A DNA stretch of 64,000 nt from Bacteroidota bacterium (GTDB lineage Bacteria > Bacteroidota > Bacteroidia > Bacteroidales > UBA10428): positions 1,984,001 to 2,048,000 of the forward strand of contig CP065006.1 of NCBI GenBank assembly GCA_016699695.1, written 5' to 3'. Shown piece by piece: positions 1-8,729 of the stretch. The position numbers and the translations under genes were made by a program. Each line of letters starts with the position of its first letter. Position 1 is the first letter of the stretch. Under the pieces are notes generated by a model. The model was not told the DNA's origin and did no database searches. It saw only the letters and a program-made list of their open reading frames with translations.

Positions 1-1083
1 AAAGCACGCAATTACGAGTCAACCCTCGAGGCAGCCCTCTCACCCAACTACATTCCGGTGGAAGTGTATTATTCGTTGGTAGAAAATGTAAACAAAAACC
101 TGCCTGCTTTTCATCGTTACCTGCAAATTAAAAAGCGCATGATGGGTCTCGATACTTTGAAATACCTCGATTTATATGCTCCTGCAGTATCAGGCGTTGA
201 TTTGAAATATTCTTATGACGAGGCTCAGAAATTGATTCTAGAGTCCCTTAAACCTCTGGGCGAAGAATATACCAGCACTGTAAAAAAAGCATTTGACGAG
301 CGTTGGATTGATGTATATCCAACACCCGGAAAACGTTCAGGCGCCTATTCGAATGGTGCTTTTTACGATGGTCATCCTTATATTTTGTTAAACTATACCG
401 ATTTATACGAAGATGTAAGCACTGTGGCACACGAACTGGGGCATACCATGCAAAGTTATTTTTCGAATAAATCCCAACCATATCCACTTGCCGATTATAC
501 CATTTTTGTAGCCGAGGTGGCATCGACTTTTAACGAGGTATTGCTATTCGAGCACATGATGAAAACCATTGACAACGATGAGGTTAAACTCTCCCTATTG
601 ATGGAACGCCTCGATGGATTTAAAGGAACACTATTCCGTCAGACACAATTTGCCGAATTTGAACTGAAAATGCACCAGGCAGCGCAGGAAGGAAAAGCTC
701 TTACCGGCGATGTGTTATCGGGAATGTATTCCGATATTGTAAACAGATACTATGGCCATGCAGAAGGTGTGTGTAAGGTAGACGATTACATCAGCATGGA
801 ATGGGCCTATATACCTCATTTTTACTACAACTTCTATGTCTATCAGTACAGCACTTCTTTTGTAGCATCAAATACTTTGGCCGAAAGAGTTTTGCGTCAG
901 GAGCCGGGAGCCATTGATGCCTATATAGCTTTCTTAAGCTCTGGTGGTTCAGATTATCCAATTAACCAGTTAAAAAGCGCCGGTGTAGATATGACCAGTT
1001 CCGAAGCTTTTGATAAAACCATTGAAGCCATGAATCGTGTCATGGACGAGATTGAGAAAATACTCGATAAAAAAGGTATCTAA
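1..1083 (+). CDS. pepF: Oligoendopeptidase F (M3 metallopeptidase), 5' end cut by window edge
   Basis: The reading frame is open from base 1, so the gene begins outside the window; the GTG at 58 is internal. About 360 C-terminal residues are present of a family usually near 600. The zinc motif HELGH lies at 430-444, followed by a Glu-containing helix (FVAEVASTFNEV) that would supply the third zinc ligand. The C-terminal part has the family's Tyr/His-rich substrate segment (IPHFYYNFYVYQYS). M3B enzymes are cytosolic oligopeptidases that trim peptides of about 6-17 residues. A strong hairpin terminator follows directly. Frame, motif and surrounding sequence all fit the family; only the N-terminal half cannot be judged. 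Confidence 0.95.
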   Translation, partial: KARNYESTLEAALSPNYIPVEVYYSLVENVNKNLPAFHRYLQIKKRMMGLDTLKYLDLYAPAVSGVDLKYSYDEAQKLILESLKPLGEEYTSTVKKAFDERWIDVYPTPGKRSGAYSNGAFYDGHPYILLNYTDLYEDVSTVAHELGHTMQSYFSNKSQPYPLADYTIFVAEVASTFNEVLLFEHMMKTIDNDEVKLSLLMERLDGFKGTLFRQTQFAEFELKMHQAAQEGKALTGDVLSGMYSDIVNRYYGHAEGVCKVDDYISMEWAYIPHFYYNFYVYQYSTSFVASNTLAERVLRQEPGAIDAYIAFLSSGGSDYPINQLKSAGVDMTSSEAFDKTIEAMNRVMDEIEKILDKKGI

Positions 1084-1101
1084 TACTTTGGTCATTAATT
1101 A

Positions 1102-1141
1102 AAAATCCCTTACCCGGGTGTTTGCCAGGGTAAGGGATTTT
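1102..1141. terminator. Bidirectional intrinsic terminator between pepF and the convergent small gene
   Basis: A perfect 14-bp stem (1102-1115 with 1128-1141) encloses a 12-nt loop. A-rich bases on the left arm and T-rich bases on the right make it usable from both sides. It separates pepF (+) from the convergent gene at 1175-1645 (-). Confidence 0.85.
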
Positions 1142-1174
1142 CTGTTTCGTTTTTTAAAACAAGTGTAGAAAAGT

Positions 1175-1645
1175 CTATAAAAAATAAATAGACTGAATAT
1201 TCCGGGTTTCGATTTTTTGCTCGTATACCTTTTGGTTTAGTGGATTGATTAATTGAATGCTGATTTGGTTGAACATATCTCCTGAACTGTAGCATGACTG
1301 ACTAATATCGGCTTCTTTTAGTTCTACCGTTATTCCATCTTTGCGGTAAAAGGTAATGGTTGCTTTTTCGTTGCCTACAGAAGGTGCTGGTTCTGCCACG
1401 AAACCGGTAAAATCAATTTTTTTAAAATCCTGATAGGTTTTGATCTCGGTGGGTGTATCCATGTATTTTCCACGAATCAATACATAACTATCAACAAATT
1501 GTGCATTGCCACACGATAGTTGCCCAAGGTGCTTGGCTACAATCTCTTCGCCCGATTTAAGAATAATCTTTACGGGCACATCGGTTTGCTGGGCTAATAA
1601 AGCCTGCGAAAAGGCAAAAAGCAAGGCAATAAATATAGTTTTCAT
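1175..1645 (-). CDS. Small secreted protein of unknown function
   Basis: 156 residues with a clear Sec signal peptide (MKTIFIALLFAFSQALLAQ, predicted cut after LLAQ). The mature part is a short beta-rich sequence with a phrase typical of proteins that report on an attribute (KIILKSGEEIVAKHLGQLSCG) and two cysteines. I recognise no named family. It is probably periplasmic or surface-exposed. It stands alone on the minus strand, convergent with pepF and separated from it by a terminator. The start is well supported by the signal peptide. Confidence 0.75.
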   Translation of the reverse strand: MKTIFIALLFAFSQALLAQQTDVPVKIILKSGEEIVAKHLGQLSCGNAQFVDSYVLIRGKYMDTPTEIKTYQDFKKIDFTGFVAEPAPSVGNEKATITFYRKDGITVELKEADISQSCYSSGDMFNQISIQLINPLNQKVYEQKIETRNIQSIYFL

Positions 1646-1738
1646 GGTATTCTATTTAGTTCGTTTTGTGTTTTTGGTCTGACTAAATTATAAATTTTTA
1701 TCTGGCTTTTACTATTTGAAACTTTCTTAAGGAAAGGT

Positions 1739-2173
1739 TTATTGCCTCAATCGCTGCTCAATGATCTCTTTTATCTCAACAGGCAATGCAGCCAGGCGCC
1801 TTGAAGCATAATCGAAGAAACACATACCTGTTTTTATTTTGGCTACCGACTTCCCTTCTGCCGAACGAAAGTGATAGTATAAATTAAATCCCCTTTGCGA
1901 CAAATCGTTTAAGGAAATCTCGATTGTAAGGGATTCTCCCCGGAAGACCTCAGCCATAAACTGAATCCCGGCGTCGATCATGATAAGGCCATATCCTTCA
2001 AAATCCATTTCGCTCCAGCTAAAATTTTGCAGCATTTGTAAACGGGCTTCGTGTGCCAGTCGAAGGTAGGCATCGTTGGCCAAATGGCCGCCATAGTTAA
2101 TGTCCCCAATTTGTATGCGAATTTGGGTTTTGAAATGAAAGTCTTCCGGTATCGGAATTTTTATTCTGTCCAC
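1739..2173 (-). CDS. Acyl-CoA thioesterase-like protein, hot-dog fold (YbgC/4-hydroxybenzoyl-CoA thioesterase type)
   Basis: 144 residues, normal for a single hot-dog domain. The N-terminal strand-helix element reads IQIGDINYGGHLANDAYLRL, matching the family pattern in which an Asp/Asn-xx-GHxNN segment begins the substrate helix; here the usual RxxD..GHVNN is D-I-N-Y-G-G-H-L-A-N-D. The rest (RGESLTIEISL, GFNLYYHF, KIKTGMCFFDY) follows the hot-dog strand order. Such enzymes hydrolyse acyl-CoA or acyl-ACP thioesters in the cytosol; the substrate cannot be read from sequence. Its first 13 bases overlap the end of the upstream HAD gene, so the two are translationally linked. Confidence 0.8.
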   Translation of the reverse strand: MDRIKIPIPEDFHFKTQIRIQIGDINYGGHLANDAYLRLAHEARLQMLQNFSWSEMDFEGYGLIMIDAGIQFMAEVFRGESLTIEISLNDLSQRGFNLYYHFRSAEGKSVAKIKTGMCFFDYASRRLAALPVEIKEIIEQRLRQ

Positions 2174-2814
2174 AATCGAAATATTTCGCTGGTTTCCATT
2201 CCTGGCTGCAGATGAAATGCATGAAGCCCTGCTTTTACTGCACCATTCACATGTTGTTCGGAGTCATCGATAAACAGCGTTTCCTCTTTAATCAAGCCAT
2301 TCTCCTTCACTACCAAATCAAAAATAGCTGTATGGGGTTTGCGCATACCTACTCTATGTGAGAGATAAACCTTTTCAAAGAGCGAAAAAAACTCAAAGCC
2401 AAGTGCAGCATTCAAACCCTCCATCAGCTGGTCCTCATGGATCTGGTTGGTGTTACTCAGCAGAAATATCCGGTATTTTTTCCGCAAAGCCTTCAAGGTT
2501 TCTATTCTGTGCGATGGTATATCCAGCAACATGGCTCCCCAGGCAGCATCCATTTGCTGGTCGGTAATAAAATCTCCAAATTCCTCGCGGATACCTTTTC
2601 TAAAGGCATCGGGACTAATGGCTCCTGTTTCAAGTTGGTCGAAAAGTTCTCGCTGCTGCGCCTGAGCAAAATGCTGATCGAAGTTGTCAACACCTAAAGC
2701 CTTGAAGGCATTTACGGTGGCTTGGTAATCGATGTTAATGAGCACCCCACCCCAATCGAATACAATGTTTTTAATTTTTTGTGGGCTAAGTTCTGCCGGA
2801 TCGGTTATTTTCAC
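2161..2814 (-). CDS. HAD-superfamily hydrolase, subfamily IA (YihX-like phosphatase)
   Basis: HAD motifs in order: motif I FDWGGVLINID near the N-terminus, motif II LLSNTNQIH, motif III Lys in GMRKPHTAIF, and motif IV LFIDDSEQHV. The second motif-I Asp is replaced by Gly-Gly, as in YihX-type members, which still act as sugar-phosphate or nucleotide phosphatases. An open frame continues up to an ATG at 2880, but a TACCTTTG promoter element lies at 2839-2832 inside that extension. I therefore prefer the GTG at 2814, which gives 217 residues and leaves a short lead before motif I. The alternative 239-residue form remains possible. The gene overlaps the thioesterase gene by 13 bp and is probably co-transcribed with it. 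Confidence 0.85.
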   Translation of the reverse strand: MKITDPAELSPQKIKNIVFDWGGVLINIDYQATVNAFKALGVDNFDQHFAQAQQRELFDQLETGAISPDAFRKGIREEFGDFITDQQMDAAWGAMLLDIPSHRIETLKALRKKYRIFLLSNTNQIHEDQLMEGLNAALGFEFFSLFEKVYLSHRVGMRKPHTAIFDLVVKENGLIKEETLFIDDSEQHVNGAVKAGLHAFHLQPGMETSEIFRLWTE

Positions 2815-2831
2815 TTTTTGTTTCTTTGGTG

Positions 2832-2839
2832 CAAAGGTA
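2832..2839 (-). promoter_or_regulatory. Bacteroidota -7 promoter element for the HAD/thioesterase pair
   Basis: Read on the minus strand this is TACCTTTG, a full match to TAnnTTTG. It lies about 18 nt upstream of the GTG at 2814 and inside the longer alternative ORF, so it helps decide the start. Confidence 0.5.
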
Positions 2840-3042
2840 AAACTGCCAGCGTAAAATGCCAAATCGCTATAGTAAAACATACTGACCAGAAAAAAAACTA
2901 AAATGGAGAATTATTGCAAATTACTTGGCAATTGTTTAATATTGCACCCGCTTTTAGCCAAGCTTCAAAACGGATTGTGTAACCAGACACTGTCAGTGAA
3001 TTGATTAAAACGGATAGCAAAAGAGATTAAGCAAAAAATATT

Positions 3043-3116
3043 GGTCCCATAGCTCAGCTGGTTAGAGCATCTGACTCATAATCAGAGGGTCGCTGGATCG
3101 TGCCCAGCTGGGACCA
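3043..3116 (+). tRNA. tRNA with CAT anticodon (elongator Met or Ile2)
   Basis: A full cloverleaf can be drawn: acceptor 3043-3049/3109-3115, D stem GCTC/GAGC, anticodon stem TCTGA/TCAGA with loop CTCATAA (anticodon CAT at 3077-3079), and T stem GCTGG/CCAGC. A73 is the discriminator and CCA is not encoded. The G1-C72 pair excludes initiator tRNA. Whether C34 is lysidinylated (Ile2) or not (Met) cannot be read directly. The T loop is ATCGTGC, so the usual T54 and A58 are A and T. Confidence 0.93.
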
Positions 3117-3119
3117 CTC

Positions 3120-3152
3120 GAAGGGAAGGAGAAATTCTTCCCTTCTTTTTTT
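3120..3152 (+). terminator. Intrinsic terminator of the tRNA gene
   Basis: A 9-bp stem GAAGGGAAG/CTTCCCTTC with an 8-nt loop is followed by an uninterrupted run of seven T. It starts four bases after the tRNA discriminator base, so the tRNA is a monocistronic transcript. Confidence 0.9.
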
Positions 3153-3324
3153 ATACTTTCTCCTAGTTTCTAGCCATACTTTTTACTCCATTCTTTGAAT
3201 TAATTATCAATATATCAGGCAATTATAATTTTCAGTTACTGTCTGTAGCCATATCAGGCCTATATATTTTTCTATTCGTAGAACAGAGAGTTTACTTTGT
3301 AGTGTACCTATAAAATATACTATT

Positions 3325-4743
3325 ATGAAAAGGTTGATTTATTTAATAGCTCTCTTACCCTTCTTTGTGGCATGTGAAAAGAACAATGAAAATCTGCCTC
3401 CTGTGGATGAACCCGGAGAGCCTGTCGATACCACTGATATAATTTCTTATACTCATCATCAGGAATGGAGTTACAACAAGGGTCTTTACGAAGTGAATAT
3501 CCGGCAATACACTCCTGAAGGTACTTTTGATGCTTTCGCTGCTCATCTTCCCCGGTTAAAAGAAATGGGTGTTGGCATTCTCTGGCTCATGCCCATAAAT
3601 CCGATTGGGGTTGAAAAAAGACTGGGAAGCCTGGGTAGTTATTATTCAATTTCTAACTACCAGGCAATTAATCCTGAGTTTGGCAATATGACTGATTTTA
3701 AGGAGCTGGTTGAGGCTATTCATGATGCGGGTATGTATGTGGTCATCGACTGGGTGGCTAACCATACTTCCTGGGACAACGTGCTGACCACTGCGCATCC
3801 GGAATTTTATGTCACCAATACTTCCGGTGAGTTTATACCACCACCCGGAACCAATTGGTCGGATGTGATTGAGTTGAACTATGCCAACCGCGATTTACGT
3901 GCTTACATGATTGAATCGATGGAATTTTGGGTAAAAGAAGCCGGTATCGATGGCTTCCGTTGCGATGCAGTGGATTTTGTTCCACTCGATTTCTGGAAAG
4001 CAGCCAACGATTCGCTTAAAAAACTTCGCCCCGATTTATTGATGTTGGCCGAAGGAGAAGGCACCAAATACCATAATAATGGCTTCGATATGACTTATGC
4101 CTGGAGCCTTCATGGTTTCGAGGGTGGCATTTTAACCGGCATTTATGAGGGCACAAAGAATGTTTCGGCACTCGATAATTTTTTAACCACAGAGCTCACA
4201 AATTATTCTGGAGAGTACAGACTGTATTTTACTTCTAACCACGACGAGAATTCTTGGGTAGGAACCGACGCAGAACAATACGGGGTTTCGGCACCTACTT
4301 TTGCATCACTTACACATACGCTCTTTGGTATGCCCATGATTTACAGCGGGCAGGAAGCCGGCTTAAACAAAAGGTTCCAATTTTTTGAGAAAGACCTTAT
4401 ACCCTGGAACGAACATAGCAACAAGAGCTTATATACTTCGCTGCTTGATCTCAAGAAAAATAACAAAGCTCTCTGGAATGGTACCGAAGGTGGAGATCCA
4501 CAACGTATCAACACCACAGCCAATACGAAGGTTTTTGCCATTTATCGTCAGAAAGATGAGCATAAAGTCTTTGCCTATTTCAATCTTTCTGCACAGCAAG
4601 TAAGTTTTGAATTTACCGGAACTGGTTTCGAAGGAAGTTATACCGAGCTTTTTTCCGATACGGTGGTTGAAGTGGCTCCTTCTGTTAGCATTACACTAGC
4701 TCAATGGGAATACCGTGTGTTGCATGTGACCCCTGAAAATTGA
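3325..4743 (+). CDS. Lipoprotein alpha-amylase family protein (GH13)
   Basis: 472 residues. It starts with a lipoprotein signal (MKRLIYLIALLPFFVAC, Cys17 acylated), so it should be anchored in the outer membrane or periplasm. The four GH13 regions are present: region I VVIDWVANHTS, region II GFRCDAVDF with nucleophile Asp214, region III around LAEGEG with Glu243 or Glu245 as acid/base, and region IV TSNHDEN with His306-Asp307. A beta-sandwich C-domain follows. It should hydrolyse or rearrange alpha-1,4-glucans; exact specificity is not readable. No SusC/SusD genes adjoin it, so it is not part of a classic polysaccharide locus here. It is followed by a hairpin at 4824-4853. Confidence 0.92.
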   Translation: MKRLIYLIALLPFFVACEKNNENLPPVDEPGEPVDTTDIISYTHHQEWSYNKGLYEVNIRQYTPEGTFDAFAAHLPRLKEMGVGILWLMPINPIGVEKRLGSLGSYYSISNYQAINPEFGNMTDFKELVEAIHDAGMYVVIDWVANHTSWDNVLTTAHPEFYVTNTSGEFIPPPGTNWSDVIELNYANRDLRAYMIESMEFWVKEAGIDGFRCDAVDFVPLDFWKAANDSLKKLRPDLLMLAEGEGTKYHNNGFDMTYAWSLHGFEGGILTGIYEGTKNVSALDNFLTTELTNYSGEYRLYFTSNHDENSWVGTDAEQYGVSAPTFASLTHTLFGMPMIYSGQEAGLNKRFQFFEKDLIPWNEHSNKSLYTSLLDLKKNNKALWNGTEGGDPQRINTTANTKVFAIYRQKDEHKVFAYFNLSAQQVSFEFTGTGFEGSYTELFSDTVVEVAPSVSITLAQWEYRVLHVTPEN

Positions 4744-4823
4744 GGTTTTGTAAACTTCAGGTTTTGTACTGCCTTAAAAGTACAAACTTATTTGATGAAG
4801 TATTGTTTTCGTAAACCTTGCGC

Positions 4824-4853
4824 AGCCTAATGGGTAAGAATACTCATTAGGCT
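4824..4853 (+). terminator. Hairpin terminator after the amylase gene
   Basis: A 12-bp stem (4824-4835 with 4842-4853, one G-T pair) and a 6-nt loop, followed by a modest T-rich tail (gttcttt). Confidence 0.65.
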
Positions 4854-4964
4854 GTTCTTTAAATACCTAATTTGCACCTTGTCTAAAGTTTTGTAGGTGT
4901 ATAATCGGAACTATTTTTTAATCTTTACGTTCTGAAAAACAATTCCAATCAGGTAGCAAATAAA

Positions 4965-6332
4965 ATGAGTTTGTTTCGGCTTATCTTTTTCTTCTCTTTA
5001 TTTTTCTTCTCAATACCATTTAGTGTATTTACACTTTCAATGGAGGATGAAAATTCAGTTAATCCCGAAGGAAACACCCGCGAAAAATCCAAGCCTAAAG
5101 TTGGTTACAATCTGGCACCCTTTCCCGAATTCAGAGTGGACCCGGTGGTAGGAATTTACCTGGGCATCAATGCCACATTGTTCGATTATGGCACCGGCGA
5201 AAAATATCCGGATTACAAGCAATTTTTTAATCTGAACCTGGCGCATGGTACCAAGGGAAAAACAAATTTGTCCTTGCGCTACAAGCGATATGGTAACCTT
5301 AATTATTCTGGTAAAATGGGTTATAGCCTTTCACAACTTTATCCTTTTTATGGCTATAATGGTTACCAGACTCAATACAACCAGGCCTTTGAAGATCCAA
5401 ATTCCAATGTTTTTAATACCTCGGCATTTTATTATTACCAGCAATCGCGCAGCCACTTCGAGTTTCAATTGCAGGATCAGTTTGGTTTATCAGATTTCAA
5501 GTGGAATTTGGGATTCAATTTAGCTTACTATCAGATTAACCGCGTTGATTTCGATCAGCTCAATAAAAACAATAAACCCAATGGCATTTATGTCGATGCT
5601 CCTACACTTTACGACAAGTATATTGAATGGCAGCTGATTGCTGAAGAGGAGAAAGAGGGCGGATGGGCCAATTCTATTCAGGCAGGTTTGTCATACGATA
5701 CACGCGACCGCCTTACAAACCCGATGAAGGGAACATGGGTAGAAACCACATTGCGTTTCTCGCCCGAACAGGCTGGTAATCCTACTACTGCGCTGCAATT
5801 ATCCATAAAGCATCATCAATTCTTTACACTTTTACCCGATCGCGTATCCTTTGCATACCGCTTGCGATACGATGCAAGTTTTGGAAACCTCCCTTTTTAC
5901 ACCCGTCAGGTGTTGGCCGATGGAATTGAAGGTTATGGCGGTGCTTTTGGGGTAGTAGGCGAGGGCTTTGGGACGATTTGGGGTATATTGCAAAATAGAG
6001 CTGTGGGCCGAAAAATGGCATTGAGCAATTTCGAACTACGTGCCAGATTATTTGAATTTAGGTTTTTGAATCAGAATTGGCACATTTCCCTGGTGCCTAT
6101 TTTCCATACAGGACTTATTCTCGAACCATACCCAATCGATTTTTCTTCCGTTACCGCATCAGATCGGGAAAAATATTTCCGCGACTCTTATCAAGGCTGG
6201 TATTCTGCCGGTGGCATTGGAGGCAAACTGGTGATGAACGAAAACATTGTAATTGGCATTGACTATGCCGCACCGCTTAATCAGGAAGCCGGAAACCAAT
6301 CGGTTTATGTAGGATTTGGATATACTTTCTAA
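4965..6332 (+). CDS. Omp85-family outer-membrane beta-barrel protein without POTRA domains
   Basis: 455 residues with a hydrophobic signal segment (residues 1-27). The mature part is made of alternating amphipathic strands rich in aromatic residues and ends in a C-terminal Phe (VYVGFGYTF), the outer-membrane insertion signal. The late region (GILQNRAVGRKMALSNFELR) matches the Omp85/TamA barrel segment that normally carries an RGY/RGF motif in loop 6, here replaced by WGIL. There is no room for POTRA repeats, so this is a barrel-only member whose role (lipid, protein or metabolite export) is unknown. It stands alone between the amylase gene and a helicase gene. Confidence 0.75.
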   Translation: MSLFRLIFFFSLFFFSIPFSVFTLSMEDENSVNPEGNTREKSKPKVGYNLAPFPEFRVDPVVGIYLGINATLFDYGTGEKYPDYKQFFNLNLAHGTKGKTNLSLRYKRYGNLNYSGKMGYSLSQLYPFYGYNGYQTQYNQAFEDPNSNVFNTSAFYYYQQSRSHFEFQLQDQFGLSDFKWNLGFNLAYYQINRVDFDQLNKNNKPNGIYVDAPTLYDKYIEWQLIAEEEKEGGWANSIQAGLSYDTRDRLTNPMKGTWVETTLRFSPEQAGNPTTALQLSIKHHQFFTLLPDRVSFAYRLRYDASFGNLPFYTRQVLADGIEGYGGAFGVVGEGFGTIWGILQNRAVGRKMALSNFELRARLFEFRFLNQNWHISLVPIFHTGLILEPYPIDFSSVTASDREKYFRDSYQGWYSAGGIGGKLVMNENIVIGIDYAAPLNQEAGNQSVYVGFGYTF

Positions 6333-6433
6333 CGAAATGCTTTTTTTCTTTAAGGTCGAAACGTGATGTTTTACGAAATTTGTATCTTGCCTGTCGCACA
6401 GAAAATTAAGTTTTTGTGCCTATCCCTTTCGTT

Positions 6434-8680
6434 ATGCAGGTTTCTTCCGATCAAATAGTTCAAGTGGCAGCGAGGTTTGTGAATCAGACAAGCCGCACCA
6501 TCTTTCTTACCGGAAAAGCCGGAACCGGAAAAACAACTTTTATTCGCGATATTGTCAGTCGCACGCACAAAAATGCCATAGTTGCTGCTCCAACGGGAAT
6601 TGCCGCTATCAATGCAGGAGGTGTGACGCTTCACTCACTTTTTCAGTTGCCCTTTGCCAGTTTTATTCCCCTCGACAAAACCCTTTCCGATTCACATTCT
6701 TCAATAGCATTGCATACGCCAAAATCTTTGCTTCAGTCGTTTCAGATGAACAAAGCCAAGCGCAATATGCTGCGCGAACTGGAGCTACTTATTATCGATG
6801 AAGTAAGTATGCTTCGTGCCGATTTGCTCGATGCCATCGATGTTATTCTCCGGCATGTGCGCTACAACCGCAACCAGGCTTTTGGCGGCGTTCAGGTATT
6901 GTTCATTGGCGACCTGCTTCAGCTTCCGCCAGTTGTAAAAGACGAAGAGTGGCGACATTTATCGTTATATTACAAAGGCATGCATTTTTTTAATGCGAAG
7001 GTTTTGCAGCAACAGCCCCCTTTGTATATCGAACTCGATAAAATATACAGGCAATCCGATCCGGTTTTTATTCAGCTTCTCAATAACCTGCGTGATAATT
7101 GTTGTACTAATGTCGATTTTGAATTGCTTAACACGCATTTTATTCCGGATTTTGGCCAGAGCGAATTCGATGGTTATGTCTTGCTTACCACCCATAACCG
7201 TATTGCCGATGCCAAAAATCTCGAGACCCTTCAAAAACTAAAAGCGACTTCCTTTCAGTTCGAAGCAGAAGTAGAAGGCGATTTCAGTGAGTACCTCTAT
7301 CCGGTGGATAAAAAACTGGTATTGAAACAAGGGGCTCAGGTAATGATGCTTAAAAACGATTACTCCGGCGAGCAGCGTTTTTTTAATGGTAAAATTGGCC
7401 GCGTAAGTTCGCTTAAAAAAGACGAAATAATCGTGAGTTTTAGCGATGGAACAGACCCCGTAATGATAGAGCCCTACACCTGGGAAAATAAAAAATTTTC
7501 TCTCAACAAAGAAACCAATGCCATCGACGAAACGGTAGTGGGAAGGTTTAAACATTTTCCGATCAAACTGGCCTGGGCTATTACCGTGCATAAAAGTCAG
7601 GGACTTACCTTCGAGAAAGCCATTATCGATGTGGAGAACGCCTTTGCTCCGGGTCAGATTTATGTTGCCCTCTCGCGCCTTACCTCACTCGATGGACTGG
7701 TATTGTCTTCTCCTATACCCCGAAACCTTCTTCAGCCTGATAGTGCATTAAGTGAGTTCTCCATCTTAAAATCCGAACCCGGGCACTTGCAAACTATCTT
7801 TGTACAGGAAACCAGAAAATACCTGCAAAGTGTTATTTCTCAAGCTTTCGATTTTAGTTATCTGAGTAGGGAATTATCCTTTCACCTGGCAAGCTACAAC
7901 AAAGAAGAAAACCGTTCGCTAAAACAGCAATACAAAGAATGGGCTTCGGGAATTCTTCAGATTGCGATGCCTTTGCAACAAACAGCACAGTCATTTACCC
8001 GACAGATACATACTATTCTTACTGACGAAGAAGCGCAGTATTCTTATTTGCTCGAACGCCTCAATGCGGCAAAAACGTATTTCGAACCTCGTTTGCAGGC
8101 AATATCAGACAAGGTTTATGAGCATATAATGGAATTAGGAAACGAAAAGGGCATTAAAAAGTATCGAAACGATCTCTACGAACTCGATGCCCTTTTTCAG
8201 CGTCAGATTCAGCATATTTATAAAGCTGTTTCGCTTCTGGAGGCTTCCATGGCAAAAAGCGAATTCACAAAAGATAAGCTGCAAAGGTCCGTGCCGGAAA
8301 GGAAAATCAAAAGAGAAAAGGTAACCAAGCCACCGCGAAAGGCAAAACTTAAAAAAGACAAAAAAGAAAAAATCGATAGCAAAGCTGTGAGTTTTGAACT
8401 TTATCAAAAAGGGAAATCGATAAATGAAATTGCCATCGAACGAGGTTTTTCGCAAACAACCATCGAAGGGCATCTGGCACATTATGTAAGGCTCGGAACT
8501 ATCGGGGTGCAAAATTTTATCAGTCCGCAGCGTTTGCAGGCAGTTCGAAAAATGGTTGACGAGCTTGAAACAGTGAACCTGGCACCCCTGAAAGAAGAAC
8601 TTGACAGCAGCTATTCTTATACCGAACTGCGCATGGCGGTGGCAGCCATCATGGCCGAACGGGAACAGGCATTGAATTAA
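6434..8680 (+). CDS. PIF1/RecD-like superfamily 1 helicase with C-terminal helix-turn-helix domain
   Basis: 748 residues from ATG 6434; a GTG six codons upstream (6416) is an alternative. Walker A is GKAGTGKTT near residue 30, Walker B LLIIDEVSML near 125, and the late SF1B motif is AWAITVHKSQGLTFEKA near 385. After the helicase core there is a long charged region and a lysine-rich linker. A C-terminal winged-helix/HTH segment follows (ELYQKGKSINEIAIERGFSQ), of the kind found at the end of RecQ-type proteins. It is likely a 5'-3' DNA helicase in repair or replication-fork maintenance. The architecture is widespread in Bacteroidota. It is monocistronic, with a weak TATCTTGC promoter-like element near 6383. 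Confidence 0.9.
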   Translation: MQVSSDQIVQVAARFVNQTSRTIFLTGKAGTGKTTFIRDIVSRTHKNAIVAAPTGIAAINAGGVTLHSLFQLPFASFIPLDKTLSDSHSSIALHTPKSLLQSFQMNKAKRNMLRELELLIIDEVSMLRADLLDAIDVILRHVRYNRNQAFGGVQVLFIGDLLQLPPVVKDEEWRHLSLYYKGMHFFNAKVLQQQPPLYIELDKIYRQSDPVFIQLLNNLRDNCCTNVDFELLNTHFIPDFGQSEFDGYVLLTTHNRIADAKNLETLQKLKATSFQFEAEVEGDFSEYLYPVDKKLVLKQGAQVMMLKNDYSGEQRFFNGKIGRVSSLKKDEIIVSFSDGTDPVMIEPYTWENKKFSLNKETNAIDETVVGRFKHFPIKLAWAITVHKSQGLTFEKAIIDVENAFAPGQIYVALSRLTSLDGLVLSSPIPRNLLQPDSALSEFSILKSEPGHLQTIFVQETRKYLQSVISQAFDFSYLSRELSFHLASYNKEENRSLKQQYKEWASGILQIAMPLQQTAQSFTRQIHTILTDEEAQYSYLLERLNAAKTYFEPRLQAISDKVYEHIMELGNEKGIKKYRNDLYELDALFQRQIQHIYKAVSLLEASMAKSEFTKDKLQRSVPERKIKREKVTKPPRKAKLKKDKKEKIDSKAVSFELYQKGKSINEIAIERGFSQTTIEGHLAHYVRLGTIGVQNFISPQRLQAVRKMVDELETVNLAPLKEELDSSYSYTELRMAVAAIMAEREQALN

Positions 8681-8717
8681 AAGCTCTGACCCATGATAAA
8701 AGTAGCAAGGACAGTTC

Positions 8718-8725
8718 TATCTTTG
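8718..8725 (+). promoter_or_regulatory. Promoter element TATCTTTG four bases from the start codon of the DEAD-box gene
   Basis: An exact TAnnTTTG match. Only four bases separate it from the ATG at 8730, so transcription would begin at or near the start codon and give a leaderless or nearly leaderless mRNA. Confidence 0.55.
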
Positions 8726-8729
8726 CAGC

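Noticed and set aside
6416..6433. GTG start adding six residues to the helicase
   Set aside because: Possible but not needed; the ATG at 6434 begins the segment that leads directly into the conserved helicase N-terminus.
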